A DNA stretch of 64,000 nt, from contig NZ_JABXKP010000106.1 in the NCBI RefSeq assembly GCF_017114985.1, positions 1 to 64,000 of the forward strand, given 5' to 3'. Position 1 is the stretch's first letter. Every line of letters starts with the position of its first letter. A model generated the notes under the pieces. That model was not told the DNA's origin. It ran no database searches and worked only from the letters and a program-made list of their open reading frames with translations. The position numbers were made by a program, and so were the translations under genes. Below, piece after piece: positions 27,023-35,699 of this stretch. This DNA is from Nostoc sp. JL33 (GTDB lineage: Bacteria > Cyanobacteriota > Cyanobacteriia > Cyanobacteriales > Nostocaceae).

Positions 27023-27856
27023 GTGAAAACAGACATCATCTTTTATCGGCTGTTTTAAGAATTCCCTGATATCTTTTTTGAACTTATTGGTAATCCTCCA
27101 GAATCAGCTAGCCTCTATCAATTTTCATCAGTTGAAATCAAACAAACAGGCTTCAGAATCGATGGTGTATTTCTGCCTACACAAGGAAGCGAGAACCAGA
27201 TTTACTTTGTGGAAGTGCAATTTCAAGCTGATGGGGAAATTTATTCACGGCTAATTGCAGAAATATGTTTATACCTCCGTCAGAATCAACCATTAAATGA
27301 CTGGGGTGCTGTGGTTTTATACCCAAACAGGAATATAGATACAGGCGATATCAAACATTACCGTGAGTTTTTCACAAGTGGGCGCGTCAGGCGCATTTAT
27401 TTGGATGAATTAGGTGAGGCTGCATCGCTTCCAATTGGCATTGCAACTGCTAAATTAGTAATTGCAACCGATGATATAGCGATCGCACAAGCAAGAGAGT
27501 TAATAGACAGAACCAAGTCAGAGATAAGCTCACCACCAAAACAGCAGCAATTATTACAATTTATAGAGACTATTTTGGCTTACAAATTTCCCACAATAAC
27601 TAGGGAGGAGATGGAGCAAATGTTTGGATTAAGCGAGTTAAAGCAAACCAGATTTTATCAGGAAGCTTTTCAGGAAGGTCTTGAACAAGGCATTGAACGA
27701 GGCATTAAACAAGGCATTGAACAAGGCATTGAACAAGGTGAGCTTAAAGGTAAACTAAAAGCAGTACCAGGAATGTTGGCAGCAGGGTTGACTGTAGAAC
27801 AAGTAGCAGAAGCGTTAGATTTGAGTGTCGAAGAAGTCAGACAAGCCGCGCAGTAG
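27023..27856 (+). pseudogene. Rpn/DUF2887-type PD-(D/E)XK nuclease gene with an internal stop
   Basis: From GTG 27023 the frame reads MKTDIIFYRLF, then TAA at 27056-27058 (codon 12), then EFPDIFFELIGNPPESASLYQFSSVEIKQTGFRIDGVFLP...IYFVEVQFQADGEIYSRLIAEICLYLR, the standard start of this family of recombination-promoting nuclease/transposase-like proteins. One C-to-T change (CAA to TAA) accounts for the stop. The nuclease residues Asp (FRIDGV) and E-x-Q (VEVQ) lie after it. A GTG at 27209 could restart translation, but would lose the Asp. The C-terminus has the usual EQGIERGIKQGIEQG repeats and a terminal TVEQVAEALDLSVEEV module. Probably a recent pseudogene. Confidence 0.75.
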
Positions 27857-27907
27857 GATTCTTCTGATCAAGGAGTAGAGGAATTGGTGGACTACAACAT
27901 AGGAACT

Positions 27908-28219
27908 ATGAGTTTCAAAGATACAAAAGTTTATCAAGAAGCATTTGAAGAAGGGCGTTTGGAAGGTTTAATGCAATCAGTACCTCGTCTATTAGATTTA
28001 GTTTTAACTATTGAGCAAGTTGCGGAGGGATTAGGTTTAACCATAAACCAAGTTCAAAACGCAAAAGCTTATCATGATGCCATGCAAGAAGGAGAGCGTA
28101 GAGCCAAATTAAAATTAATACCCACCTTATTAAAATTGGGGGTGACTGTGGAACAAGTGGCAGAGGCATTTAGTTTCAGTGTCGAAGAAGTCAAACAAGT
28201 AGCACAAACTCAGCCTTGA
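27908..28219 (+). CDS. Small protein with two copies of the Rpn C-terminal module
   Basis: About 103 residues. It consists of two repeats, KVYQEAFEEGRLEGLMQSVPRLLDLVLTIEQVAEGLGLTINQV and KAYHDAMQEGERRAKLKLIPTLLKLGVTVEQVAEAFSFSVEEV, each like the last 45 residues of the broken nuclease gene upstream (FYQEAFQEG...TVEQVAEALDLSVEEV). It carries no nuclease core. It is either a free-standing relic left by duplication or a small protein that pairs with Rpn-type proteins. A TTG start at 27884 would add eight residues. Confidence 0.55.
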   Translation: MSFKDTKVYQEAFEEGRLEGLMQSVPRLLDLVLTIEQVAEGLGLTINQVQNAKAYHDAMQEGERRAKLKLIPTLLKLGVTVEQVAEAFSFSVEEVKQVAQTQP

Positions 28220-28374
28220 GGGGGATGTGGTAAATTTTATGGGTGGCTCAAGTCAAATTTGGTTTGTGGCTTCCAGACTTGATCACGACGAATTTATAGT
28301 TAATTTTTGTTAATATTAGAGGCGGTGTTAGTACTTCGTCCTCAACCACCCACTCCCTACCTGAGAGAAACTTA

Positions 28375-30060
28375 ATGCTGCGACTAGAACATATAAGTAA
28401 AATTTATCCCACAGGCGAAGTTCTCAAAGATATCAACTGGGAAGTTAAACCAGGCGATCGCATTGGCTTAGTCGGTGTCAACGGTGCTGGAAAATCCACC
28501 CAACTCAAAATCATTTCTGGGGAAATTGAACCCACCGCCGGCGAAATTATCCGTCCTAATAGCTTACACATAGCCTACCTCAACCAAGAGTTTGAAGTAG
28601 ACCCCACCCGCACCGTTAGAGAAGAATTTTGGACTGTCTTCAAAGAAGCCAACGAAGTACAGTTATCTCTGGCGCATGTGCCACAAGAGATGGAAACGGC
28701 TACCCCAGAGGAACTGGATCGACTGATCGACAAGTTAGATCGCTTGCAGCGCAAATTTGAAGCCTTGGATGGTTACAACTTAGATGCACGCATCGGAAAA
28801 ATCTTACCAGAGATGGGGTTTGGGCTAGAAGATGGCGATCGCCTCGTCAGCGCTTTCAGTGGTGGTTGGCAAATGCGGATGAGTTTAGGTAAAATCCTCC
28901 TGCAAAAACCCGACTTGTTGCTGCTGGATGAACCGACTAACCACCTGGATTTAGAAACCATTGAGTGGTTGGAAAATTACCTCAGAGGGCTGATTACGCC
29001 GATGGTAATAGTTTCCCATGACCGGGAGTTCCTTGACCGCCTCTGCACCCAAATTGTGGAAACTGAACGTGGCGTTTCCAGTAGTTACCAAGGTAACTAC
29101 TCGGCATATTTGTCACAAAAAGCCGAAAGTCAATTAGCACAACTTAGCGCTTACGAACGCCAACAGAAAGAATTAGAGAAACAACAAACCTTTGTTGATA
29201 GATTTCGTGCCAGTGCTACTCGCAGTACCCAGGCAAAAAGCCGGGAAAAGCAACTCGACAAAATCGAGCGCATTGAAGCACCCGTTGGTGGTATGAGAAC
29301 TCTACACTTCCGTTTTCCCCCTGCACCCCGCAGTGGACGCGAGGTAGTGGAAATTAAAGATTTAACTCATCTTTATGGTGATAAAATCCTGTTTTTGGCA
29401 GCAAATCTCCTGATTGAAAGGGGCGATCGCATTGCATTTCTTGGCCCCAACGGTGCAGGAAAATCTACCCTTTTACGCGTGATTATGGGTATGGAACCAC
29501 CCACAGAAGGTAGCGTTAAATTAGGCGATCACAACGTTCTTCCGGGTTACTTTGAGCAAAATCAAGCTGAAGCCTTGGATTTGAAGAAAACTGTCATGGA
29601 AACTATCCATGATGAAGTTCCTGACTGGGATAATCAAGAAGTCCGCACGCTTTTGGGACGCTTCTTATTTAGTGGTGACACAGTATTTAAGGCAGTTGGG
29701 GCATTAAGTGGAGGAGAAAAAGCTCGTCTGGCGTTGGCAAAAATGCTCTTACGTCCCGCGAACTTACTAATTTTAGATGAGCCGACAAACCACCTAGATA
29801 TTCCAGCTAAAGAAATGCTGGAAGAAGCGCTCAAAAATTATGATGGTACGGCAATTGTAGTTTCCCACGATCGCTATTTTATTTCTGAGGTAGCGAACAA
29901 AATCGTCGAAATTCGTGATGGTGAATTCCGCGTTTACTTAGGAGATTATCATTACTATCTCCAGAAAATTGCCGAAGAAAAAGAACAGGCAAAGTTAGCT
30001 GCGATCGCTGCGGAAAAAGCTGCGAAGAAAGCTGCAAAAGCTTCCACGAAAAGGAAATGA
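28375..30060 (+). CDS. ABC-F family ATPase (translation factor type)
   Basis: A 561-residue cytoplasmic protein with two ATP-binding cassettes and no membrane domain. Cassette 1: GVNGAGKST, signature FSGGWQMR, LLLLDEPTNHLD. Cassette 2: GPNGAGKST, LSGGEKAR, LLILDEPTNHLD. The linker between them (about 235-320) is Glu/Lys/Arg-rich, as in the interdomain helices that reach the ribosomal P/E site. The C-terminus is a short Lys/Ala-rich tail (AKLAAIAAEKAAKKAAKASTKRK). ABC-F proteins relieve stalled ribosomes or protect them from antibiotics; which role applies here is not evident. A terminator-like hairpin follows. Confidence 0.92.
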   Translation: MLRLEHISKIYPTGEVLKDINWEVKPGDRIGLVGVNGAGKSTQLKIISGEIEPTAGEIIRPNSLHIAYLNQEFEVDPTRTVREEFWTVFKEANEVQLSLAHVPQEMETATPEELDRLIDKLDRLQRKFEALDGYNLDARIGKILPEMGFGLEDGDRLVSAFSGGWQMRMSLGKILLQKPDLLLLDEPTNHLDLETIEWLENYLRGLITPMVIVSHDREFLDRLCTQIVETERGVSSSYQGNYSAYLSQKAESQLAQLSAYERQQKELEKQQTFVDRFRASATRSTQAKSREKQLDKIERIEAPVGGMRTLHFRFPPAPRSGREVVEIKDLTHLYGDKILFLAANLLIERGDRIAFLGPNGAGKSTLLRVIMGMEPPTEGSVKLGDHNVLPGYFEQNQAEALDLKKTVMETIHDEVPDWDNQEVRTLLGRFLFSGDTVFKAVGALSGGEKARLALAKMLLRPANLLILDEPTNHLDIPAKEMLEEALKNYDGTAIVVSHDRYFISEVANKIVEIRDGEFRVYLGDYHYYLQKIAEEKEQAKLAAIAAEKAAKKAAKASTKRK

Positions 30061-30075
30061 GGGATTGGGTAATGC

Positions 30076-30107
30076 CTTAGTAGTAGTGCACAAGCGCTAC
30101 TACTAAG
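30076..30107 (+). terminator. Terminator-like hairpin after the ABC-F gene
   Basis: CTTAGTAGTAGTGC (30076-30089), loop ACAA, GCGCTACTACTAAG (30094-30107): 14 pairs with one G-T. No long T tract follows, so it may act as an mRNA end protector rather than a strong terminator. Confidence 0.5.
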
Positions 30108-30280
30108 TAATCACTCCTTATTAGCGTTCAAAAAGATCACAGGAAAATTACTAAAAGTTAAAAATATTTCAAAAAACTGCAAGTCCCTCATAAAACAAGT
30201 TAATAAGCAAAAATTCACTTGCGGCGTGGATTAGCAGTGGTATCATTCGGGTATTACAAACAGTAAAGGGCAATTTTACT

Positions 30281-31879
30281 ATGACCAAAGCACCTGTTGC
30301 TCCTGTGGTGCTAGTCATTTTAGACGGATGGGGCTACTGCGAGGAAACGCGAGGAAACGCTATTGTTGCTGCTAAAACTCCCATCGTGGACAGTTTATGG
30401 GCAGCTTACCCGCATACCCTCATCCACACATCAGGAAAAGCCGTAGGGTTGCCAGAAGGTCAAATGGGCAACTCGGAAGTTGGTCATTTGAACATTGGTG
30501 CTGGGCGAGTTGTACCGCAAGAACTGGTACGCATCTCTGATGCGGTCGAAGACGGTTCTATTGCCTTAAACCCAGCACTCGTCAAAATTTGCCAGGAAGT
30601 TCGTTCTCGGAATAGCAAGCTGCATCTAGTCGGGCTTTGTTCTGAGGGAGGGGTACATTCGCATATCACCCATCTATTCGGACTACTTGACTTAGCCAAG
30701 AAAGAGCGAATTCCAGAAGTTTGTATCCACGCCATCACCGATGGTCGTGACACCGCCCCAACTGACGGTGTAAGAGCAATCACACTGCTGCAAGATTATA
30801 TAGACCGCACAGGAATTGGGCGCATAGTCACCCTCAGCGGTCGCTACTACGCGATGGATCGCGATCACCGCTGGGATCGGGTCAAACGCGCCTATGATGT
30901 GATGACTCAAGATAGTGTTGGTAATGGTCTCAAAGCTGTGGAAGTCTTGAAAGCATCTTACGCCGAAGGGGTAAAAGACGAATTTATCAACCCAATTAGA
31001 ATTGCTCCCGGCGCAATAGAACCAGGGGACGGGGTGATATTTTTCAACTTCCGCCCCGATCGCTCTAGACAACTGACTCAAGCTTTGGTCAGTCCCACAT
31101 TTAACGGTTTTGAAAGAGAGCAAATCACACCGCTATCTTTTGTCACCTTTACGCAGTATGATTCAGACTTACCCGTGGCTGTAGCCTTTGAGCCTCAGAA
31201 TCTCAGTAACATTCTGGGAGAAGTCATAGCCAATCATAGTCTAAATCAGTTCCGCACCGCCGAAACAGAAAAATACGCCCACGTCACCTATTTCTTTAAT
31301 GGGGGTCTGGAGGAACCTTTTGCTGGAGAAGATCGAGAACTAGTAAGCAGCCCGATGGTAGCGACTTACGATCACGCCCCAGCGATGTCAGCAGTAGCAG
31401 TTACAGATGTAGCGATCGCCGCGATTCAAAAGGGCATATATTCTCTAGTTGTGATTAACTATGCCAACCCAGACATGGTTGGGCATACTGGTCAAATCGA
31501 CGCTACCATTACAGCAGTTGAAACAGTTGATCGCTGTTTGGGACGCTTGTTAGAGAGCGTTATCAAAGCCGGGGGTACAACAATTATTACTGCCGATCAC
31601 GGTAACGCTGAGTATATGGTAGATGATGGGGGTAATCCCTGGACAGCTCATACCACTAACCCAGTCCCCTTGATCTTGGTGGAAGGAGAGAAAGTCAAAA
31701 TCCCTGGATATGGTACAAATGTCGAACTGCGAAGCGATGGCAAGCTATCCGACATCGCCCCCACAATTCTAGAGATTTTACAGCTGCCTCAGCCACCAGA
31801 AATGACAGGGCGATCGCTCTTAAAAACAGCAGAATATGAGCTGCAACGCAGTCGCACCCCCGTGCAAGTAGGGCTGTAA
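30281..31879 (+). CDS. gpmI: 2,3-bisphosphoglycerate-independent phosphoglycerate mutase
   Basis: A 532-residue iPGM of the alkaline-phosphatase superfamily, interconverting 3- and 2-phosphoglycerate. Metal and catalytic residues are visible: Asp15 in VILDGWGY, Ser65 in QMGNSEVGHLNIGAGR, HAITDGRDTAP, FNFRPDRSRQL, the NYANPDMVGHTG block and ADHGNAEYM. It is essential in cyanobacterial glycolysis and carbon flow; in Synechocystis it is known to be a target of PII-regulated PirC. secG follows on the same strand. Confidence 0.96.
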   Translation: MTKAPVAPVVLVILDGWGYCEETRGNAIVAAKTPIVDSLWAAYPHTLIHTSGKAVGLPEGQMGNSEVGHLNIGAGRVVPQELVRISDAVEDGSIALNPALVKICQEVRSRNSKLHLVGLCSEGGVHSHITHLFGLLDLAKKERIPEVCIHAITDGRDTAPTDGVRAITLLQDYIDRTGIGRIVTLSGRYYAMDRDHRWDRVKRAYDVMTQDSVGNGLKAVEVLKASYAEGVKDEFINPIRIAPGAIEPGDGVIFFNFRPDRSRQLTQALVSPTFNGFEREQITPLSFVTFTQYDSDLPVAVAFEPQNLSNILGEVIANHSLNQFRTAETEKYAHVTYFFNGGLEEPFAGEDRELVSSPMVATYDHAPAMSAVAVTDVAIAAIQKGIYSLVVINYANPDMVGHTGQIDATITAVETVDRCLGRLLESVIKAGGTTIITADHGNAEYMVDDGGNPWTAHTTNPVPLILVEGEKVKIPGYGTNVELRSDGKLSDIAPTILEILQLPQPPEMTGRSLLKTAEYELQRSRTPVQVGL

Positions 31880-31964
31880 AAGAGTTAGGAGTTAATAGTG
31901 AGGAGTTAATAATTAAGAGTTAATAGTGATCAATTAAAACTTTCCTAACTTTTAACTCCTGTAC

Positions 31965-31984
31965 AGACGCGATTAATCGCGTCT
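31965..31984. repeat. AGACGCGATTAATCGCGTCT palindrome
   Basis: Second copy of the 20-nt palindrome. The flank CTCCTGTAC matches the copy at 50828-50847, so the repeat unit is longer than the palindrome itself. It lies between gpmI and secG among TTAGGAGT heptamers. Confidence 0.9.
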
Positions 31985-32041
31985 CTACTCCCAACTCCCA
32001 ACTCCTCTTTTTTGAAACTTTTTATAAATGAGATTCCTCCC

Positions 32042-32275
32042 ATGACAGTTAATAATATCGTGCAAGGCATTTGGGCATTTTCTGCCACTGGTTTGATTAT
32101 CTTAGTTTTACTGCATAGCCCCAAAGGCGATGGCATTGGAGCCATTGGCGGACAAGCCCAGCTATTTAGCAGCGCCAAAAGTGCAGAAAACACTTTAAAC
32201 CGAATTACTTGGGCATTGACAGTAATTTTTCTCGGTTTAACAGTAGTTTTAAGTGCTGGTTGGCTGCCTAAATAA
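32042..32275 (+). CDS. secG: Preprotein translocase subunit SecG
   Basis: A 77-residue protein with two hydrophobic helices (VNNIVQGIWAFSATGLIILVLLH and ITWALTVIFLGLTVVLSAGWL) joined by the conserved loop SPKGDGIGAIGGQAQLFSSAKSAENTLNRI. This is the SecG pattern. It assists SecYE in cycling SecA during export. The start MTVNN at 32042 gives the normal length and follows an AGATTCCTCCC sequence rather than a standard Shine-Dalgarno. The protease gene follows after 10 nt, so the two are likely in one transcript. Confidence 0.93.
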   Translation: MTVNNIVQGIWAFSATGLIILVLLHSPKGDGIGAIGGQAQLFSSAKSAENTLNRITWALTVIFLGLTVVLSAGWLPK

Positions 32276-32285
32276 GGATAGGTAA

Positions 32286-33101
32286 ATGGGGAAAAGAACC
32301 CAACACCAGATAGTTAACACCCTAATAAATTTAATTTCACGACGGTTAATTACAGCTCTTGCCTTGTTTATTGGCACAGGGCTATTAATCATTCTTACTA
32401 ATCTCCAGTCGAGTGATGCGTTTACAATAATACCAAAATATGAATATTCAAGTTTAATAATTTCTCTCCCCACTTCATCTCCCCCAAAACTCCATCCCTT
32501 ACCGCCCACACTCGCAGAGTGGCAAGATAGCACTAACAGTGGTGACTACTTTTCCCAAGTCAGAACAACCCAAGTTGGTTATTTAGTCTGGTCACAATTT
32601 CCTGTTCGAGTTTACGTAGAACCACCAAAAACCGTCAGCGAAAAACAAGCTCAAGCATGGGTTAACAATGTTTTGCAGGGTGTACAGGAGTGGAGTATTT
32701 ATTTACCTTTAACAATAGTCGAACAGCCAGAAATTGCTGATATTACGATTGTGCGAAAAGCGCCACCTCTACAAATTTCTCCTGGTAGTAATATACCCCG
32801 TGCGCGATCGGCACAAACTACTTACGAGTTATACACCAGCAACAAAGTTTTATCCCACCGCTTCACCATCTTGTTAAGTCCCAGTCAAACAGGTGAGTAT
32901 ATCCAAGCAGCAGCCCGTCACGAATTCGGTCATGCGCTAGGAATTTGGGGTCATAGTCCGCTACAAACTGATGCTTTATACTTTTCTCAAGTTCGTAACC
33001 CGTCGCCTATTTCTCCCAGAGATGTAAATACTCTAAAGCGGGTTTATGAACAGCCAACTACTTTAGGATGGTCTTTAATAGATAATTCAAAGATTAATTA
33101 A
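32286..33101 (+). CDS. Matrixin-like (M10-type) zinc metallopeptidase, membrane-anchored
   Basis: A 271-residue protein. Residues 20-40 (LITALALFIGTGLLIILTNLQ) form an N-terminal membrane anchor or signal. The catalytic domain carries RHEFGHALGIWGHS, with His212, Glu213, His216 and His223 fitting the metzincin HExxHxxGxxH zinc site. LYFSQVRNPSPISPRDVNTLKRVYEQPT follows, as in matrixins, where a Met-turn would be expected; no clear Met is present, which is odd. It probably faces the periplasm or lumen and cleaves protein there. Its placement right after secG may be chance. Confidence 0.82.
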   Translation: MGKRTQHQIVNTLINLISRRLITALALFIGTGLLIILTNLQSSDAFTIIPKYEYSSLIISLPTSSPPKLHPLPPTLAEWQDSTNSGDYFSQVRTTQVGYLVWSQFPVRVYVEPPKTVSEKQAQAWVNNVLQGVQEWSIYLPLTIVEQPEIADITIVRKAPPLQISPGSNIPRARSAQTTYELYTSNKVLSHRFTILLSPSQTGEYIQAAARHEFGHALGIWGHSPLQTDALYFSQVRNPSPISPRDVNTLKRVYEQPTTLGWSLIDNSKIN

Positions 33102-33184
33102 TTGATTGATAGGTAGACTATACAAAAATTTGGGCTGAGGGTAGTTTCACCCAAAGAATTCTTGCAAATAGTAGGAGAAATCCC

Positions 33185-33421
33185 ATGACTAACTTAAATG
33201 TACAGCTAGCCGAATCTTTATATAAACAAATTGAAGTTTTAGCAGCAAGAGAAAATATTTCCATTGAACAACTTGCAACCATTGCCTTATCTGCACAAGT
33301 TTCCGCATGGATGACCAAAGGCTATTTGGAAGAAAAAGCCAAAAGCGGTAGTTGGGAAAAATTTCAGCAAGTTTTGAATAAAGTGCCTAACGTAGAACCA
33401 GAAGAATATGATAAATTGTAA
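33185..33421 (+). CDS. Small antitoxin-like protein
   Basis: A 78-residue protein whose N-terminal half (NLNVQLAESLYKQIEVLAARENISIEQLATIALSAQVSAWMT) has the strand-helix-helix spacing of a ribbon-helix-helix DNA-binding protein; the rest (GYLEEKAKSGSWEKFQQVLNKVPNVEPEEYDKL) resembles the toxin-binding tail of small antitoxins. GTAGGAG precedes the ATG. No toxin gene follows within the 60 nt before the next, opposed gene, so it would be an orphan. Confidence 0.6.
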   Translation: MTNLNVQLAESLYKQIEVLAARENISIEQLATIALSAQVSAWMTKGYLEEKAKSGSWEKFQQVLNKVPNVEPEEYDKL

Positions 33422-33484
33422 TGACTTAATTTTATGATGTTGCTGAATTAAAATATGAATATGTGTCGTGTAAAGAATCAGAGA

Positions 33485-33928
33485 TTAAGGCAACCAATTT
33501 TTATCCAAAATTTGCTCTAAGGTATAAGGACATAATTCAGGTAAATTGGTTAAATTTGTTTTAGCCTTAACATAATCTAAGGCATTGCTATAAATTATGC
33601 TGAAATTCTCTTCTAAATGATTGCGTAAATTGGCACTTAAATCTTCATTTAGCTGGTTCCGAAAACTAATAATTTCAGCAGCCCAATGATTAGCATTTCT
33701 TGGCTTTTCTAAATCCCAATATTGAGAAAGTAATAAATGTCTAATAATTTGTTCCAATAAACTTCTTACTCGCCTTTTTTCCTTCTTAGCCAAATCTTCC
33801 AATTCTTCTATTAAGTTTTCATAGTCAACGTCTGCTAATTGTCGATTTTTGAGACATTTAATAGTCTCCTCTAACCATTGCAGGTAATTGGATTCATATA
33901 ATGTTTTTATGTCGATGATTGCAGTCAT
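33485..33928 (-). CDS. DUF29 domain protein
   Basis: A 147-residue helical protein: LYESNYLQWLEETIKCLKNRQLADVDYENLIEELEDLAKKEKRRVRSLLEQIIRHLLLSQYWDLE and the end LTNLPELCPYTLEQILDKNWLP, the DUF29 pattern. It shares the layout of the copy at 22764-23222 but little identity, so the two are old paralogues. Function unknown. It faces the antitoxin-like gene tail to tail. Confidence 0.85.
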   Translation of the reverse strand: MTAIIDIKTLYESNYLQWLEETIKCLKNRQLADVDYENLIEELEDLAKKEKRRVRSLLEQIIRHLLLSQYWDLEKPRNANHWAAEIISFRNQLNEDLSANLRNHLEENFSIIYSNALDYVKAKTNLTNLPELCPYTLEQILDKNWLP

Positions 33929-34201
33929 TTGTTGATTTTGTAGCTTTAATTTACTGTTATTTATTATTTCATGTTAACTAATTCAGGACTAGACGTATGT
34001 TCGGCAGCACTTTCCATCTTCTAGCTGCTCTAAGTCAGGGATATTTTTCAACTTTATCTGACTTGCATCATACTTCATTTCGTTAACTCTAGATGGTTGG
34101 TAAAACTGGTAAGAGAATTCTTAGTCAGGTATCTGTATTTTGCCCGATCGCACTCATTGCCATCTAATAATTTACAGTGCGATCGCACTTATTCTCTTTC
34201 C

Positions 34202-35350
34202 CTACGCTCTACGACTTAGCGGTAGAGGTCGCTGTGCTAAAACTTCTTTATAAAGTTCTTCCAGCAGAGTAATATTTTTACTAAGGGTATAGCGGTCTAA
34301 TACACGCTGTCTAGCTTTTTGCCCCAGTAAGGTTGTTAACTCTGGATGGTCTTGGAAGACTGGCAAAAGGGTTCTTAATTGCGATCGCGCTGTTTTTGTA
34401 TTAATAACTACACCTGCGCCCTTTTCCAATACTTCTCCATCTGCACCCACATCTGTTGCCAAACAAGCTAGTCCACATGACATTGCTTCTAACAGAGATA
34501 GGGACAAACCCTCTACCAATGAAGGTAAAACAAATACATCTGCGCCCCGCAAAATTTCGATGCGCCGGTCTTCATCAGCGACAAATCCTAACCAGGTAAT
34601 GCCGTATTCTGAACCAAAAAACGGCTCTAAAGAAGACTTCAAAGGGCCATCGCCAACAATCAATAACTTAGTACCAGGTTCCATTGCCGACTGCTTCCAA
34701 GCCCGGAGGAGGGCTTCGACATTTTTCTCTGGTGCTATCCGACCCTGATAAACAAACAAGCGTTCAGCTTTAAATTCTGTTTTGACTTGAGAAAGTCCTG
34801 GAGAATACTTAGCGGTATCAACACCGTTGGGAATTACAGCAATATTTTCTTTCCTTACACCCATCCCTGCCAATAATTCTCGCTGAATTTGAGAAAATAC
34901 AATCACGCGATCGTAATTAACTAAAAAAGGTGCGTAGAGCTGATAAGCCAAAAGTTGTGTACCCGATATCAGTTTTGCCCCTTTACCAGCAAAAGGTGTA
35001 TGAAAGGTGGCAACTAGGGGCAACCTCAGTTCCTCACAGATTTCCGGTAGAAAAAAGTCTAGAGGAGATAGCGTCAAGGAAGCATGGACTATATCTGGCT
35101 TGATTTTCCGCAACGAATCGGTTAAAACTTTGGTCGCTTTAAAAGTGGGAATTGTGTAAACCTGGGACTTGTAAATGAAAGGGAGAGAAACCTCTCGAAG
35201 ATTTGGCCAGTTGTCAGGTTCCGACTCTTCCTGGGCGAAGTGAAGAAAGCTAACTTGATGTCCCCTATCTAGCAAGGAATTTGTAATTTCTCGACTGTAG
35301 GTGACATTGCCGCAAAAGGGCGATTTTTTTCCAATCCAGGCTATACGCAT
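34202..35350 (-). CDS. GT4-family glycosyltransferase (possibly a digalactosyl lipid synthase)
   Basis: A 382-residue GT-B enzyme: MRIAWIGKKSPFCGNVTYSREI at the N-terminus, VIPNGVDTAKYSPG at the domain joint, FVYQGRIAPEKNVEALLRAW, and the donor-binding E-x7-E in SLVEGLSLSLLEAMSCG. No membrane span is seen, so it would be membrane-associated. The N-terminus resembles what I recall of cyanobacterial digalactosyldiacylglycerol synthase DgdA; this is from memory and unverified. The other option is a general polysaccharide or lipid glycosyltransferase. A 349-nt AT-rich gap precedes it. Confidence 0.8.
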   Translation of the reverse strand: MRIAWIGKKSPFCGNVTYSREITNSLLDRGHQVSFLHFAQEESEPDNWPNLREVSLPFIYKSQVYTIPTFKATKVLTDSLRKIKPDIVHASLTLSPLDFFLPEICEELRLPLVATFHTPFAGKGAKLISGTQLLAYQLYAPFLVNYDRVIVFSQIQRELLAGMGVRKENIAVIPNGVDTAKYSPGLSQVKTEFKAERLFVYQGRIAPEKNVEALLRAWKQSAMEPGTKLLIVGDGPLKSSLEPFFGSEYGITWLGFVADEDRRIEILRGADVFVLPSLVEGLSLSLLEAMSCGLACLATDVGADGEVLEKGAGVVINTKTARSQLRTLLPVFQDHPELTTLLGQKARQRVLDRYTLSKNITLLEELYKEVLAQRPLPLSRRA

Positions 35351-35699
35351 TCTTTATTTAGCTGTAAGAAAAGCGGGTTTGATTTATTATCTTGTGTGTC
35401 CCTTGTGATTTTTATATCTAGCTATACTTGCTGGTTTTTTTATTTATTACATCCCACCACAATCTAGTTTAAAAACCCTATTTTAAGGTGATTAAACCAG
35501 TGGATTTATGGCTTTATTTATTCTACTTATAAGCTGTTAATTTCTGATATTTAAACAACTTATTCTGACTAATGTCAGATTGATATCCCGCAAGTATGTG
35601 ATAAATTTTCACTGACGACAGTTTACCATGAACACAAAAGCTTTAAAGAAATTAGTAATTACTTCAAGGTAATGAATAATAACTCCTGTTAGCTAATAA
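35351..35699. other. AT-rich intergenic region
   Basis: No gene, repeat family or clear terminator is seen in this 349-nt gap between two minus-strand genes. It should contain the promoter of the glycosyltransferase gene. I cannot pick out convincing -35/-10 elements. Confidence 0.4.

Noticed and set aside
33422-33484. Remnant of a toxin gene after the antitoxin-like gene
   Set aside because: A short frame FYDVAELKYEYV can be read, but it is too short and matches no toxin family that I know.
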